A DNA stretch of 64,000 bases from Planctomycetota bacterium (GTDB lineage Bacteria > Planctomycetota > PUPC01 > JACPCR01): the NCBI GenBank assembly GCA_016179685.1, contig JACPCR010000076.1, positions 1 to 64,000 of the forward strand. Direction: 5' to 3'. Under the pieces are notes generated by a model. That model was not told where the DNA came from. It ran no database searches and worked only from the letters and a program-made list of their open reading frames with translations. Made by a program: the position numbers and the translations under genes. Below are positions 26,321-34,979 of the stretch, one piece after another. The first letter of the stretch is position 1. Each line of letters opens with the position of its first letter.

Positions 26321-28474
26321 CTAAATTCGGGGATTGCCACCACCCCCTCCTCCGGAAGAGCTAGAGCTACCCGGGCAGGGGATGGGTGTAATTTTCTTGA
26401 TCAGGTTTTTGTTGACCGTCTTCGACCCTTTATTGGCAACCGAAATGGTAATCATATTGTGGTCTCCTTCGCTCACGGTGGCCTGGTATTTCTGGCCACT
26501 GCTGGTCTCGACGATGGCGCAATAGGCCGGGGGCGAAGGACGATAATGAGAAAACTTGAAACCGTAAAAGAAGGCATTCGAATTCGGATCAAACTGTGAC
26601 GCCACGCGGCCCCACGGCGTCCGCGGATGGCGGTCCGCTACAAAACGCATGGCCCGAATCACCATTTCCCGGTCATTGGCCTCGTCCTTCGTGGCCTTCA
26701 CTGGCTGATTGGCGACAAACGTAATGACGTTGCCAGCGGGTAGGGGATGGGTCTCCTCCAGGAAGTCCTCCAGGCACAATTTGAACTGACGGATGCGGTG
26801 GCGCGCCAAGACCAATGAGGCCATGACGAGATCGGCGTTGGCCGGCCAGCGCCGGTTTTCAGTGAGGTTTTCCAGTTGGCTGGTGGGCATGATCGCATTC
26901 TGCTCCATCCCTTGAATCAGGTCCCCCGTCAGGCTCAACTTCTTGTTGCAGTCCGCGATCTGAACGCGGGCCTCCGATACTCCGAACCAGACCCATCGGG
27001 GCCCGCCCGTGTTCATTTTTTGAATGACCGCTTCGACGGCGGCTTTATAAGGATTCCTCATGGTGCGTTTCTGATATTCTTCTCTCGAAACCAGCTCCGG
27101 CCGGTAAACCTCCATGAGGTCCCAGTCATACATGGTCTGCTTTTCAGCCTCCGGCATCGGATCGAGAATGTAGTAGGCCCCGCCGGAATAAAAGGCGAGG
27201 CGGCTGATGTCGTAGATGCCAAAGCCAGACAAGACATTTTCAACACTATAAAAACCGCCCCAGGAGACACCCGTACCCTCGGGGTAGGCGGTTTCAGGGC
27301 CCCTGTGGACCGTCCCCATGCCTGAAAATTTCTCGCCATCCCTATCGACAAATTCAAAGGGTTCTAAAAGGTATTGGCTCTGGAATGGGCACTCGCGGTT
27401 GATCACGAACAGGGTCGTCTGCGTCTTGCGCAATTCCGCCAGAGCTTTTTCCAAAAGATCGCTGTCGTCCGGGCTGTCGTCGTCCACCAGCACCAGCACC
27501 TTTTTCCCCTTGTGCGTGCTCTCGGCAAACGTATTCGCCGCATAGATGACTGCGGCCATCGTGTTCTCTGTTGTCCCGGGCGGACTCAGCTCGATGGCGT
27601 CAATCGCTTGCATCACCCGGTCCACGTCCGACGTGGGCTTGAGCCATAGGTGTGGCTTGTCGCTGTAATAGACGACCGCCTGCATGAGCTCTCCGGCGCC
27701 TTCCTGTTCCCTGAACTTCCGATCCATCTCCCAGAGCCGTTCCTTGATGGCTCGCTGGTCATCCAGCATGCTGAGGGAAGCATCGATGACCCAAACGAGA
27801 AGCACGTTCCCGTTATACCTGCCACCTCGTGAAATCTTGCCGAGGCGGCCTGTCAGGTGGCGCATGATGCCCTGGTAGCCGGCGCCGCGGGCATTGAAGC
27901 CGGACTCTCCAATGCCGATCACGTCGGTGGACTCGAGTTCTCCCATGCCCGCGCCATCCCCGATCTCGCCGGTCTCCTCGATTCCCGTGAAGCTCTCATC
28001 CGCCGGAACGATGCTCTCCGCTGTCTGCACCAGATCGCTCGTTTCCACGGTCGTCGTCTCCGTAACCTCCGTCACTGGCTGATGGACCAGGGTGGGAGCG
28101 TGGACCACGGGCTCGGTCTGTTCCACTTTGGTGTTTTGGAAAACTCGCTCAATCTTCTTGAGGTCAACGGGCTTGATGTCTTCCGTCCGGATTTCCGTGG
28201 TGACGATGAGATCGTCTTCAGGCGGCGGCCTCGACATCATGACGATTTTGCCGAGGATGAGAATCGCGGCGACATGGAGCGCGATGGAGATGACCCACCA
28301 GGGAGTGGCCCGAACATATTCGGCAATCTTGGCCCGCCATTGGGAAGCCCGTAGCACGAAATTCAGCGAAGTCACCTCGGCCGCCTCAAGACCTTCGTCC
28401 CGGCCCGGAGGACATTCCTTGTCCAGGTCCTCTGCAACATCTTCAAGGGATTCATCCTGGTTTTCGCTGGCCAT
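26321..28474 (-). CDS. Membrane-anchored vWA-domain protein
   Basis: About 717 residues from the ATG at 28474. Residues 1-70 are cytoplasmic and acidic, then one membrane helix (WWVISIALHVAAILILG), a Thr/Glu-rich linker (TEVTETTTVETSD), and a von Willebrand A domain from about residue 225 with an intact MIDAS DASLS and later VLVDDDSPDDS. The C-terminal 300 residues are unassigned; the extreme end is a Ser/Gly run (SSSSSGGGGGG). The N-terminal helix resembles the TonB-like anchors on PVC vWA proteins. The domain should face the outside and bind a metal-dependent ligand; partner unknown. No protease or ATPase partner (MoxR) is adjacent. Confidence 0.85.
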   Translation of the reverse strand: MASENQDESLEDVAEDLDKECPPGRDEGLEAAEVTSLNFVLRASQWRAKIAEYVRATPWWVISIALHVAAILILGKIVMMSRPPPEDDLIVTTEIRTEDIKPVDLKKIERVFQNTKVEQTEPVVHAPTLVHQPVTEVTETTTVETSDLVQTAESIVPADESFTGIEETGEIGDGAGMGELESTDVIGIGESGFNARGAGYQGIMRHLTGRLGKISRGGRYNGNVLLVWVIDASLSMLDDQRAIKERLWEMDRKFREQEGAGELMQAVVYYSDKPHLWLKPTSDVDRVMQAIDAIELSPPGTTENTMAAVIYAANTFAESTHKGKKVLVLVDDDSPDDSDLLEKALAELRKTQTTLFVINRECPFQSQYLLEPFEFVDRDGEKFSGMGTVHRGPETAYPEGTGVSWGGFYSVENVLSGFGIYDISRLAFYSGGAYYILDPMPEAEKQTMYDWDLMEVYRPELVSREEYQKRTMRNPYKAAVEAVIQKMNTGGPRWVWFGVSEARVQIADCNKKLSLTGDLIQGMEQNAIMPTSQLENLTENRRWPANADLVMASLVLARHRIRQFKLCLEDFLEETHPLPAGNVITFVANQPVKATKDEANDREMVIRAMRFVADRHPRTPWGRVASQFDPNSNAFFYGFKFSHYRPSPPAYCAIVETSSGQKYQATVSEGDHNMITISVANKGSKTVNKNLIKKITPIPCPGSSSSSGGGGGGNPRI

Positions 28475-28566
28475 GGTCTGGGTTCCCAAGAGTTGGCCCG
28501 AACACGCAAAATCAACCGTCAGGCGCTATATTCCAGCAGAAAGTTTGTGGGATTTTGCGGCTCGTC

Positions 28567-31251
28567 TTACCTCGTTTGGATGAACAGCACCCGAATCTCG
28601 CCAGGAGTCAACGTGACCGTGCTGATGGTGGCGCCGCCGTCCTGCTTCCATTCGACCTGGATGGGCTGGGTGTACTGCGGCAGCCATTCGTTGGGATAGG
28701 ACCAGGCCTGCGGCTGCTCGCCCAGCCAGTCCTGAGTGGTCAGCGGCTTCTCTCGCAGGCGGAGCGTCACCGTGGAGGCCTTACCCGCGTCCATGACGGC
28801 CGCAGAGTGCGAAAGCTTGGCGATGCCCTCGTTGTTCGACACCACCACGACGTAGCCCTTGGGATGCAGGTTGACGTAGTACTGGCAGTTGCCCGTCACC
28901 TGAACCGGCAGCAGGCCGCTGGTCACTTGCTGCAGCAGCCGGGCCATGTAAGGCATGGGGACGCCGTCGTGGCCCAGCAGGTAGGAGGGTGTGGTCAGGA
29001 TCACTTGCCCCTTCCCGACCTTGCTGATCACTGCCACCGGGTCGCCGCCTGGGGTTTTGGCGATGACGTTTGCCTCGGCCTTTGGCGTCACCAGCAGGTA
29101 CGGGAAAACCGTGCCCGAGAGTTTCTGTCCGTCAGGCTGGCACTCGACCTCGGTATCCTCCTTCCAGGTCTTGCTCAACGTGACGCCCAGGAAGGCCTCA
29201 TCCATGCCAGCAGCCGCCTGCTCGACGTTGAGAACCAGCGTGCCGCCGTTGCGGACATAGGCCTTGAGCGCCTCGACCCACCTGGCGTCCAGGCGGGTGT
29301 CGCCGACGCAGAAGACCACGGGGTAGGCGTTGACCGCGTCGGTCATGGTCGGCGAGGTCACCAGAATGTCGAAGATGTCCCCGAAATAGCCGTTCGGCCA
29401 AGGCACGTTGAGATCGTCCACTGGGTCGCCCTCGTTGTGCGGGAAAGGGAAGTACGCGACGTTGAAGAAGCCGTCGATCATCCGGTCTGATCGCTGAAGC
29501 GCCTGCCGGCCCCAGACGTGCATGCCGGTGTATTCGTACTTGTCCCAGCCGTGGGCGTGGTCGAGCAACACAGCCACGGGCGTATAGGTTACGCCGCGAT
29601 CGGGGTGGCGTGTGGCCAAGCGCATCATCTCGTCATAGGACCAGCCCATGGGATTGAGCGTGCCGTCAGCGGCGAAGAGGTTATAGCCCTGTTCCGGGTA
29701 GAAAAAGCTGGCGCCCTGGAGATAAGCATGGAGTAGAGTACGGCGGATGTGGGCCAGCGACGGGCCGACCTTTTCGTTGCGGTTGTCAACGCTCAGCCCC
29801 TCGAGTGACAGGACGTAGGCGTACTCGGCCGTGAAGGTGCGGATGGCGTCGCCGAAGGACGCGCCGAAATACCACAACCAGCGACGCCCGTATTGCCTCG
29901 CTGCCCCGCGGGCGAATGCCATCTGCAGGTCGATGTAGGGCATCGCTCCGGCCGACTCCGCGCCGAGCACCTGGACGCCGCTTTCAGCCCAGCGGTGAAT
30001 GTGCGGCAGGGTGCCCACGCTGCTGCAGAGGATGAACTTCGCGAAGGGATCAGCGATGGGCGTGGCCCAGTCCTCGCTCAACCGGTTTTGCCAGACGCCC
30101 CTGCCCTCGCCGAGAATCCAGCGGTAGTTCGACTCCTTGAAGTCTGGCCCGAGCGGGACGTTCTCCGGTGTCAGCGGAACGCCCAGGTAGCTCCCCTCGC
30201 CGGAGATGATGCCGACCCACAGGTCGCCGAAGACCTTCTTCATCTCGTTGTAGGAGTCGGGGACCTTTCCGGCGGAGGCATAGTTGCCCCCGATCACGAA
30301 AGGCACCTTCTTCTCGAGGACGTATTTCCGCATGGGGTCGTCGGGCTTGAGCAGGCCCCCGACTCCTCCGATGGCTAACCTCCCGGCGCAGCGGGGCGAG
30401 CCGAAGACCGGCGCGGACTCGGGCTTTTCGGAGTAGGCCTTGATGAAGTTAGGCAGCGTCTCGGGCGCGTTCATGCCCTCGACGCTGATCAGCCGGGGAA
30501 AGCGGCTATCCAGCGAACCACCGAGATACCAGAAGTCCTGTCCAGCGACGGCCGGGAGCGTCCAGCCCTGGGGCACGGCGGGTTTGGGCGACGCGACCAG
30601 GGGTGGGAGCGGCTGGCGGTTCTGTGCCCACTGGAGCAGGTACTCGGCGTAGGCCATCGGCGGGAAAGCGCGCCCTTGGGGCTGCCAATGAGCGTCCGTG
30701 GTCAGCACCAGCGCGTCCAAAGCCCGGCGTACCGGCCCCGCACCGGCCAGCACCACGCGCACCATGGCAGGCCCCTTCTTCAGGCCGACGGTCCCTTTGT
30801 CCCACGCGTAGTTCCATGGGAAGGGCGGCGCGGCAGCCGCCACGACGTCGCCGCGTCCAAAGGCGGCCCGAGCTTCGCCGCCGGGGTGCTGGACCACGAC
30901 ATCGAACGGCTCGGCCTTGCCAAGATAATCCTCGTACCGCGCCCAGAGCGTATAAACGTCGGATTGCGGCACCGTGATGGGGATCGAAATCTCGCCCTCG
31001 ACCGCGGCCGCGTCGCCTTGCGCGGCCCACCAACCCGAATCGCCTCCGCGGCTCCACTGCGGCCACCAGGCCATGCGGTGCGTCCAGACCTCCTTCCCCT
31101 TGTACGCGCCGAAACCCTCAAAGTCCTCCACCTCGAGTTTCAAATAGACCGGGGAAGCCGACTTGACCTCCCCTGGGGACGCGGCAGCGAATGTAGCCAT
31201 CACCGCTAGGGTCACACGACATGGCCATCCGGAGAGGAAATGGGGTTTCAT
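28567..31251 (-). CDS. Secreted glycosidase-like protein with CBM-like and GATase-like domains
   Basis: 894 residues from the ATG at 31251. A signal peptide (PCRVTLAVMATFAAASPG) and a CBM-like jelly roll (residues about 35-200, with YTLWARYEDYLGKAEPFDVVV) are followed by an alpha/beta region (ISVEGMNAPETL, IISGEGSYLG, YRWILGEGRG). The latter contains several Glu that could be catalytic. A GATase-fold segment (YPVVFCVGDTRLDARWVEALKAYV) and a beta-rich C-terminus complete it. I cannot place it in a known GH family. Its last 42 codons are duplicated at 23187-23313. It is followed at 92 bases by the vWA gene. Confidence 0.7.
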   Translation of the reverse strand: MKPHFLSGWPCRVTLAVMATFAAASPGEVKSASPVYLKLEVEDFEGFGAYKGKEVWTHRMAWWPQWSRGGDSGWWAAQGDAAAVEGEISIPITVPQSDVYTLWARYEDYLGKAEPFDVVVQHPGGEARAAFGRGDVVAAAAPPFPWNYAWDKGTVGLKKGPAMVRVVLAGAGPVRRALDALVLTTDAHWQPQGRAFPPMAYAEYLLQWAQNRQPLPPLVASPKPAVPQGWTLPAVAGQDFWYLGGSLDSRFPRLISVEGMNAPETLPNFIKAYSEKPESAPVFGSPRCAGRLAIGGVGGLLKPDDPMRKYVLEKKVPFVIGGNYASAGKVPDSYNEMKKVFGDLWVGIISGEGSYLGVPLTPENVPLGPDFKESNYRWILGEGRGVWQNRLSEDWATPIADPFAKFILCSSVGTLPHIHRWAESGVQVLGAESAGAMPYIDLQMAFARGAARQYGRRWLWYFGASFGDAIRTFTAEYAYVLSLEGLSVDNRNEKVGPSLAHIRRTLLHAYLQGASFFYPEQGYNLFAADGTLNPMGWSYDEMMRLATRHPDRGVTYTPVAVLLDHAHGWDKYEYTGMHVWGRQALQRSDRMIDGFFNVAYFPFPHNEGDPVDDLNVPWPNGYFGDIFDILVTSPTMTDAVNAYPVVFCVGDTRLDARWVEALKAYVRNGGTLVLNVEQAAAGMDEAFLGVTLSKTWKEDTEVECQPDGQKLSGTVFPYLLVTPKAEANVIAKTPGGDPVAVISKVGKGQVILTTPSYLLGHDGVPMPYMARLLQQVTSGLLPVQVTGNCQYYVNLHPKGYVVVVSNNEGIAKLSHSAAVMDAGKASTVTLRLREKPLTTQDWLGEQPQAWSYPNEWLPQYTQPIQVEWKQDGGATISTVTLTPGEIRVLFIQTR

Positions 31252-31370
31252 AACGTCTTGGCCCAATGGGGGATGAATGGTGAGATGAAAGGTGACACTC
31301 GATGCCTACTTATTTTGGAAAACAGTGGGACATGGCATTCCCATCACAGGCCTGCTGTGCGGCGCAAACG

Positions 31371-33437
31371 TCATTCAAGGGAAGGAGCCTCCACATCACG
31401 AAGAAGATCAAGGGCCAAGTTGCCCTCTCGGCCATCGCGGGACCACTGAGCCGATCCCCCTTGCTGCAAGCCTATCGTCAGCCGATCAACATGACCTTTG
31501 AATTTCACTGTCACTGTGGTGCGGCCATCAGGGGCGTTCGATATCTGGGCAACTAACCCGGGCACGCGTTTCCTATAGGGGACGAAAAGCGTCGCGACGA
31601 TAAGGGGCAGTTCGGCCTGCCAAGTGTATTCGAGCTGAGGCGCCGGGATCATCGTGCCGTTTTCAGGGGAGAACCAGCCGCGAAGAGGTTCCCTGGAGCC
31701 TTCCCAGATGCGGAGATGCGCGGCCTGCGGCAGAAAAGGGAGAATCCGGACGTTGGCGTCGTCATTTTGCGTATGCACCCCAAGGCCGTCACTTTGAATG
31801 ACAACCCGGGAAGGTGTGAGCAGCCAGCGCAATGAGAAGCCGTGCTGGCCGCTTCCCTGCACAGCATCGATGACCAGCCAGTAATGAGATTTTGCGAAAA
31901 GAAGTCCTCGCTGATGCCGAACGTCGGGGGCATTGTCGAATCCTGCGGGGTGGGTGCCCCAGGCAAAGTCAACGTCTGGGCTGAAATGCCAGGTGTTCTT
32001 CTGAAGGCCGGGTGAGCGCTGGATGGGCGTGGCAACGCCCCACTCTTGCTGGAAGGAATCGTCCACCATGAGGGTGTTGTAGCCCGCGTTGATGAAATAG
32101 TGATACCACTCCGGCTTGTAATAGCCGTATCGGCCGCATCCGGTGACCAAGGTTCGCCCGAAGGCGTAGAGGTCGATGGCAAGACTGCTGCGTTCCTTGC
32201 AGCCCAGCCCGTTACCGTTATGAAAGCAGGCAACCATGGACTCGCGCTTGAAGCCGTCGCGCAAGATGAAGGCGCCTGCGTTGGGGAGCAGAATGCTGGT
32301 GTGGCCGGGCAGCGTTCCTTCTTCGCCGGCGGAAAGCACATAGAGCCAGTCCGGCCGGTCGAAGAACTTGGCCGCTGTCCGCAACCATGGAGTGCAGCCC
32401 TGGATGTCGGAGGCATTGATCTGTGGGAGTGTGTGGTCTGGCTTCTGGACGTTGACGAGCCAGTGGATGGAGCGTTCGAGGGCTTTTCGGGCCGCCGGCT
32501 CGAGGAGATCGGGACAGCCCAGTTGACTCAAGTGCTGGGCCAAGACGACGGGAATGCAGAACGCTGTTTGATAATGGGGACAAAAATCGTGGGTATCATA
32601 GGTCCCGTCTTCGCGGGATTCCGCCACAATCCAGCCATTCACATATTCGGCGCACTGCCTTACCCACATTTTGGCGGATTTGCATTCGGGGAACAGCATC
32701 CCGACGTAACCGAGCGCGCATCCGATGTGAAGTCCCCATGCACGGGTTTCCGGGCCTCGTTTCTGGATGGCTTCGGCTTGGCGGAGAATATCCAGAAAAA
32801 GGCGGAGCTTGAATCCCTCGGGAACAGATGAGGAATTCAGAAATGTGTACCAGGAAAAGGTAAGGCCCGAGATCGTCAGGGGATTTCCACCGAGCCGGCA
32901 TGCTGCGGTAAGGGACCATTCGCCAGTGTGGGTATCCACGGGTTGGGACCACCAACTTTCAATGAGGCTGACGAAACGGTGTGATGCCCGCTCTTGCAAG
33001 GCTTCCGAGCCATGGAGATAGGCGAGGTCAAGGGCCCGAAGCCAGCACATGCGGTGGAGAAGTAATCGCGCCTGCGCGTAGGGGTCTCTGCTTGTGCCTT
33101 GCGTTAGCGCCGAATAATCGAATCGCCATTCGGTACCCTCGGGCTTGGAGAAATCAAAGAGGTGGCCCGATGAGTAAAGGAAACCCGCGGCCACATTTTC
33201 TGGCGTGTTTTTCCAGAGCTGGCTGGCGTCGGGAGCTGCGCCCCATGGCATTGGAGGAAAGGCCTCCTGGCCCATCCTATCTAAGATGGAGACGCAGCGG
33301 GCGCTGCGGTGTATCTGGTAATAACCGAGCAACAGGTCCGCAGCCTTCCTATCATCGCCGCTTTCGTGGGCTGCCCTGACCCCCTCCAGTCCCGGGTATT
33401 GAAAGTCCAGAAAATCAAAAAGGTCCTTGAGTTCCAT
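31371..33437 (-). CDS. Heparinase II/III-like polysaccharide lyase
   Basis: About 688 residues. The N-terminal 350 residues are alpha-helical (alpha/alpha toroid) with WWSQPVDTHTGEW and FCPHYQTAFCIP; the C-terminal half is an antiparallel beta-sandwich beginning near ILRDGFKRESMVACFHNGNG. The segment HNGNGLGCKERSSLAIDLYAFG and the following GYYKPEWYHYF resemble the His/Tyr-bearing core of the heparinase II/III family (PL12/PL15/PL17/PL21). No signal peptide is seen. Such lyases cleave uronate-containing glycans by beta-elimination; substrate unknown. The ATG at 33437 is preferred to a GTG at 33449. It lies 118 bases downstream of the second PhyH gene. Confidence 0.8.
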   Translation of the reverse strand: MELKDLFDFLDFQYPGLEGVRAAHESGDDRKAADLLLGYYQIHRSARCVSILDRMGQEAFPPMPWGAAPDASQLWKNTPENVAAGFLYSSGHLFDFSKPEGTEWRFDYSALTQGTSRDPYAQARLLLHRMCWLRALDLAYLHGSEALQERASHRFVSLIESWWSQPVDTHTGEWSLTAACRLGGNPLTISGLTFSWYTFLNSSSVPEGFKLRLFLDILRQAEAIQKRGPETRAWGLHIGCALGYVGMLFPECKSAKMWVRQCAEYVNGWIVAESREDGTYDTHDFCPHYQTAFCIPVVLAQHLSQLGCPDLLEPAARKALERSIHWLVNVQKPDHTLPQINASDIQGCTPWLRTAAKFFDRPDWLYVLSAGEEGTLPGHTSILLPNAGAFILRDGFKRESMVACFHNGNGLGCKERSSLAIDLYAFGRTLVTGCGRYGYYKPEWYHYFINAGYNTLMVDDSFQQEWGVATPIQRSPGLQKNTWHFSPDVDFAWGTHPAGFDNAPDVRHQRGLLFAKSHYWLVIDAVQGSGQHGFSLRWLLTPSRVVIQSDGLGVHTQNDDANVRILPFLPQAAHLRIWEGSREPLRGWFSPENGTMIPAPQLEYTWQAELPLIVATLFVPYRKRVPGLVAQISNAPDGRTTVTVKFKGHVDRLTIGLQQGGSAQWSRDGREGNLALDLLRDVEAPSLE

Positions 33438-33496
33438 TTTAGAATGCACTGGAGTAGTCGACCCGAGTTCTTCCGCGACCGCGGCGCATCACCCCA

Positions 33497-33546
33497 TCAT
33501 CCATGCCTACATCGGCAGAAAGCGTTCGAGCGAGGGGTGTCGAGTT
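33497..33546. repeat. About 50 bp dispersed motif, copy 2
   Basis: Counterpart of 26212-26261, in the 118-base gap between the lyase start and the PhyH end. Shared blocks are CATCCAYGCC, GAAAGCGTTCGAGCGAGGGG in this copy, and CGAGTTC. Confidence 0.5.
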
Positions 33547-33555
33547 CTTGTCAAT

Positions 33556-34347
33556 TTACCCCCCAGAAAGTTTTTGCCTCTCTTTGATCATCTTGTCGAT
33601 GTACTCGTAGGAGTACTCGACGGGCTTGAGTCCGAAAATCTGTTTGCGAAGATCATTGCGGGCCAGTCGATCGGTATCCTTTGGCGACTGAGGCTTATCG
33701 AGGAACTTGACCCAAGCGTGGCAGTAGCCGTATTGAACCGCCTTGCGGGTCCGGTTGGACCGATTGGGCAGTCGAGCGTGAAGGCCGTAGGCGTTGAAAA
33801 TGACCGCGGTACCCGCTCGAACGGCGAATTCCACGCAGTTGGGCATCTTCTTCGGATCGTCGAACTTGGGAGGGTGAACGAGCGCCAGGGTGTCCAGTCG
33901 ATGGCTTCCGGGAAGATAAGCGAAGGCGCCTCCGCCCGGCTCCACGTCATCCAGAAAGTAAATGACGCGGGCGAAGTAGCAGTCGTGGGTAAGGTCTACA
34001 CCCGCGAAGTGCCAAAGGTCCGAATGCCAGTAAACGGGTGAACCCCCAGGCGGAGTCGTGAAGGCCTGGACCATGGTCAGCACCAGGTCTGGCCCGATAC
34101 CAGCCGTGAGTATAGGAAGGACTTTAGGGTTGTCGGCCATGTCCACGAATACGTCATCCAGGTCCAACGGGTTCGCCAGGGAGAAGCTTTCGACCTTACC
34201 AGGGGTGTTCTCCTTACGAGCCGCCTGAGCCTTCTCCATTTCGCTATCGAAGACCGTGCGCGCCCGCTGCAGCTCCTCGGGAGAGAGGGCGTCTTCAACG
34301 ACAACGAAACCAGCATTCTGCCAAGAAATCCGCTGCTCTTTGGTCAT
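33556..34347 (-). CDS. Phytanoyl-CoA dioxygenase (PhyH) family oxygenase, second copy
   Basis: 263 residues from the ATG at 34347. The Fe-binding HxD is in YWHSDLWHFAG, the distal His in NAYGLHARLPNRS, and YLPGSHRLDTL marks the usual strand. RSNRTRKAVQYGYC supplies Arg residues that could hold 2-oxoglutarate. A TTG at 34389 would add 14 residues without family similarity. It has a different sequence from the copy at 6935 and is not a close paralogue. It lies at the head of a probable PhyH-lyase transcription unit and is divergent from the AraC regulator across a 630-base AT-rich gap. Confidence 0.88.
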   Translation of the reverse strand: MTKEQRISWQNAGFVVVEDALSPEELQRARTVFDSEMEKAQAARKENTPGKVESFSLANPLDLDDVFVDMADNPKVLPILTAGIGPDLVLTMVQAFTTPPGGSPVYWHSDLWHFAGVDLTHDCYFARVIYFLDDVEPGGGAFAYLPGSHRLDTLALVHPPKFDDPKKMPNCVEFAVRAGTAVIFNAYGLHARLPNRSNRTRKAVQYGYCHAWVKFLDKPQSPKDTDRLARNDLRKQIFGLKPVEYSYEYIDKMIKERQKLSGG

Positions 34348-34489
34348 GGCCAGTTCCAGTGGTGAAGAGTTAGGCACTTGTGACGCCAAACTTGAAAAAC
34401 TTTCAATTTAAACCCTTTTAAATTGGTCACTTATGGAATATCGAGTTTCCTTATTTCGCCTCGAAGCCCCCCGGGAGGGATTTCATTTG

Positions 34490-34533
34490 GTAGACGAGTC
34501 AGCAAGTGCCGATGCACTTGCTGACTCGTCTAC
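34490..34533. repeat. 44 bp perfect palindrome R2, copy 1
   Basis: Twenty-base arms (34490-34509 and 34514-34533) starting GTAGACGAGT are perfectly complementary around a CGAT loop. The second copy is at 42026-42069 with two arm mismatches. No T-run follows, so it is not a usual terminator, and here it lies between divergent genes. Confidence 0.85.
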
Positions 34534-34944
34534 TAGCTAGCTGAACCGGTCAGAATTAACTTGGCACTATTTCCGAACTAGCTTACTTGACGAAACTCTG
34601 TAAACTGAAGGATTCTACTGCGATGTCTTCTGTCACGAAATGAGTATATTTGCTTGACCACGATAACCAGAGGCCAAAAATGACAGAAAAAACCCGCATA
34701 ATAATCTGTCAAGCGCACAAATTTAGGTGTCGCATGATTTTCATTCCAGATCACCAATCTAAACCCACACTTTACATGTAACATATTTGTATTAAAACTC
34801 TTATATGCTGATACATCACACCTGGAATGGTCCGAGGTTTTCTAGACCGACGCACGATATGTGCCCAAAATGAAGGCCTGAATATCGAAGAATTTTCATA
34901 TTTTAAAATATTCTAACTGTTGGTGAACAACTGTCCATATAGAC

Positions 34945-34972
34945 TTGTCCTGTTCTCATGTTGAATTATACT
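34945..34972 (+). promoter_or_regulatory. Sigma70-like promoter for the AraC gene
   Basis: TTGTCC at 34945-34950 and TATACT at 34967-34972 are separated by 16 bases. The start codon at 34980 is 8 bases beyond the -10 hexamer, so the transcript would begin at about the ATG, suggesting a leaderless message. Confidence 0.55.
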
Positions 34973-34979
34973 GATCCGT

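Larger units (their letters stand above)
34348..34979. other. AT-rich divergent regulatory region
   Basis: No gene is supported. Visible elements are a palindrome AATTTAAA-CCCT-TTTAAATT (34405-34424), the long palindrome at 34490-34533, an exact 10-base palindrome TTACATGTAA (34772-34781), and CATTCCAG (34742-34749) with its inverse CTGGAATG (34822-34829). The base composition is markedly lower in GC than all neighbours from about 34550 to 34979. Both the PhyH-lyase genes and the AraC gene start from here. Confidence 0.55.
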
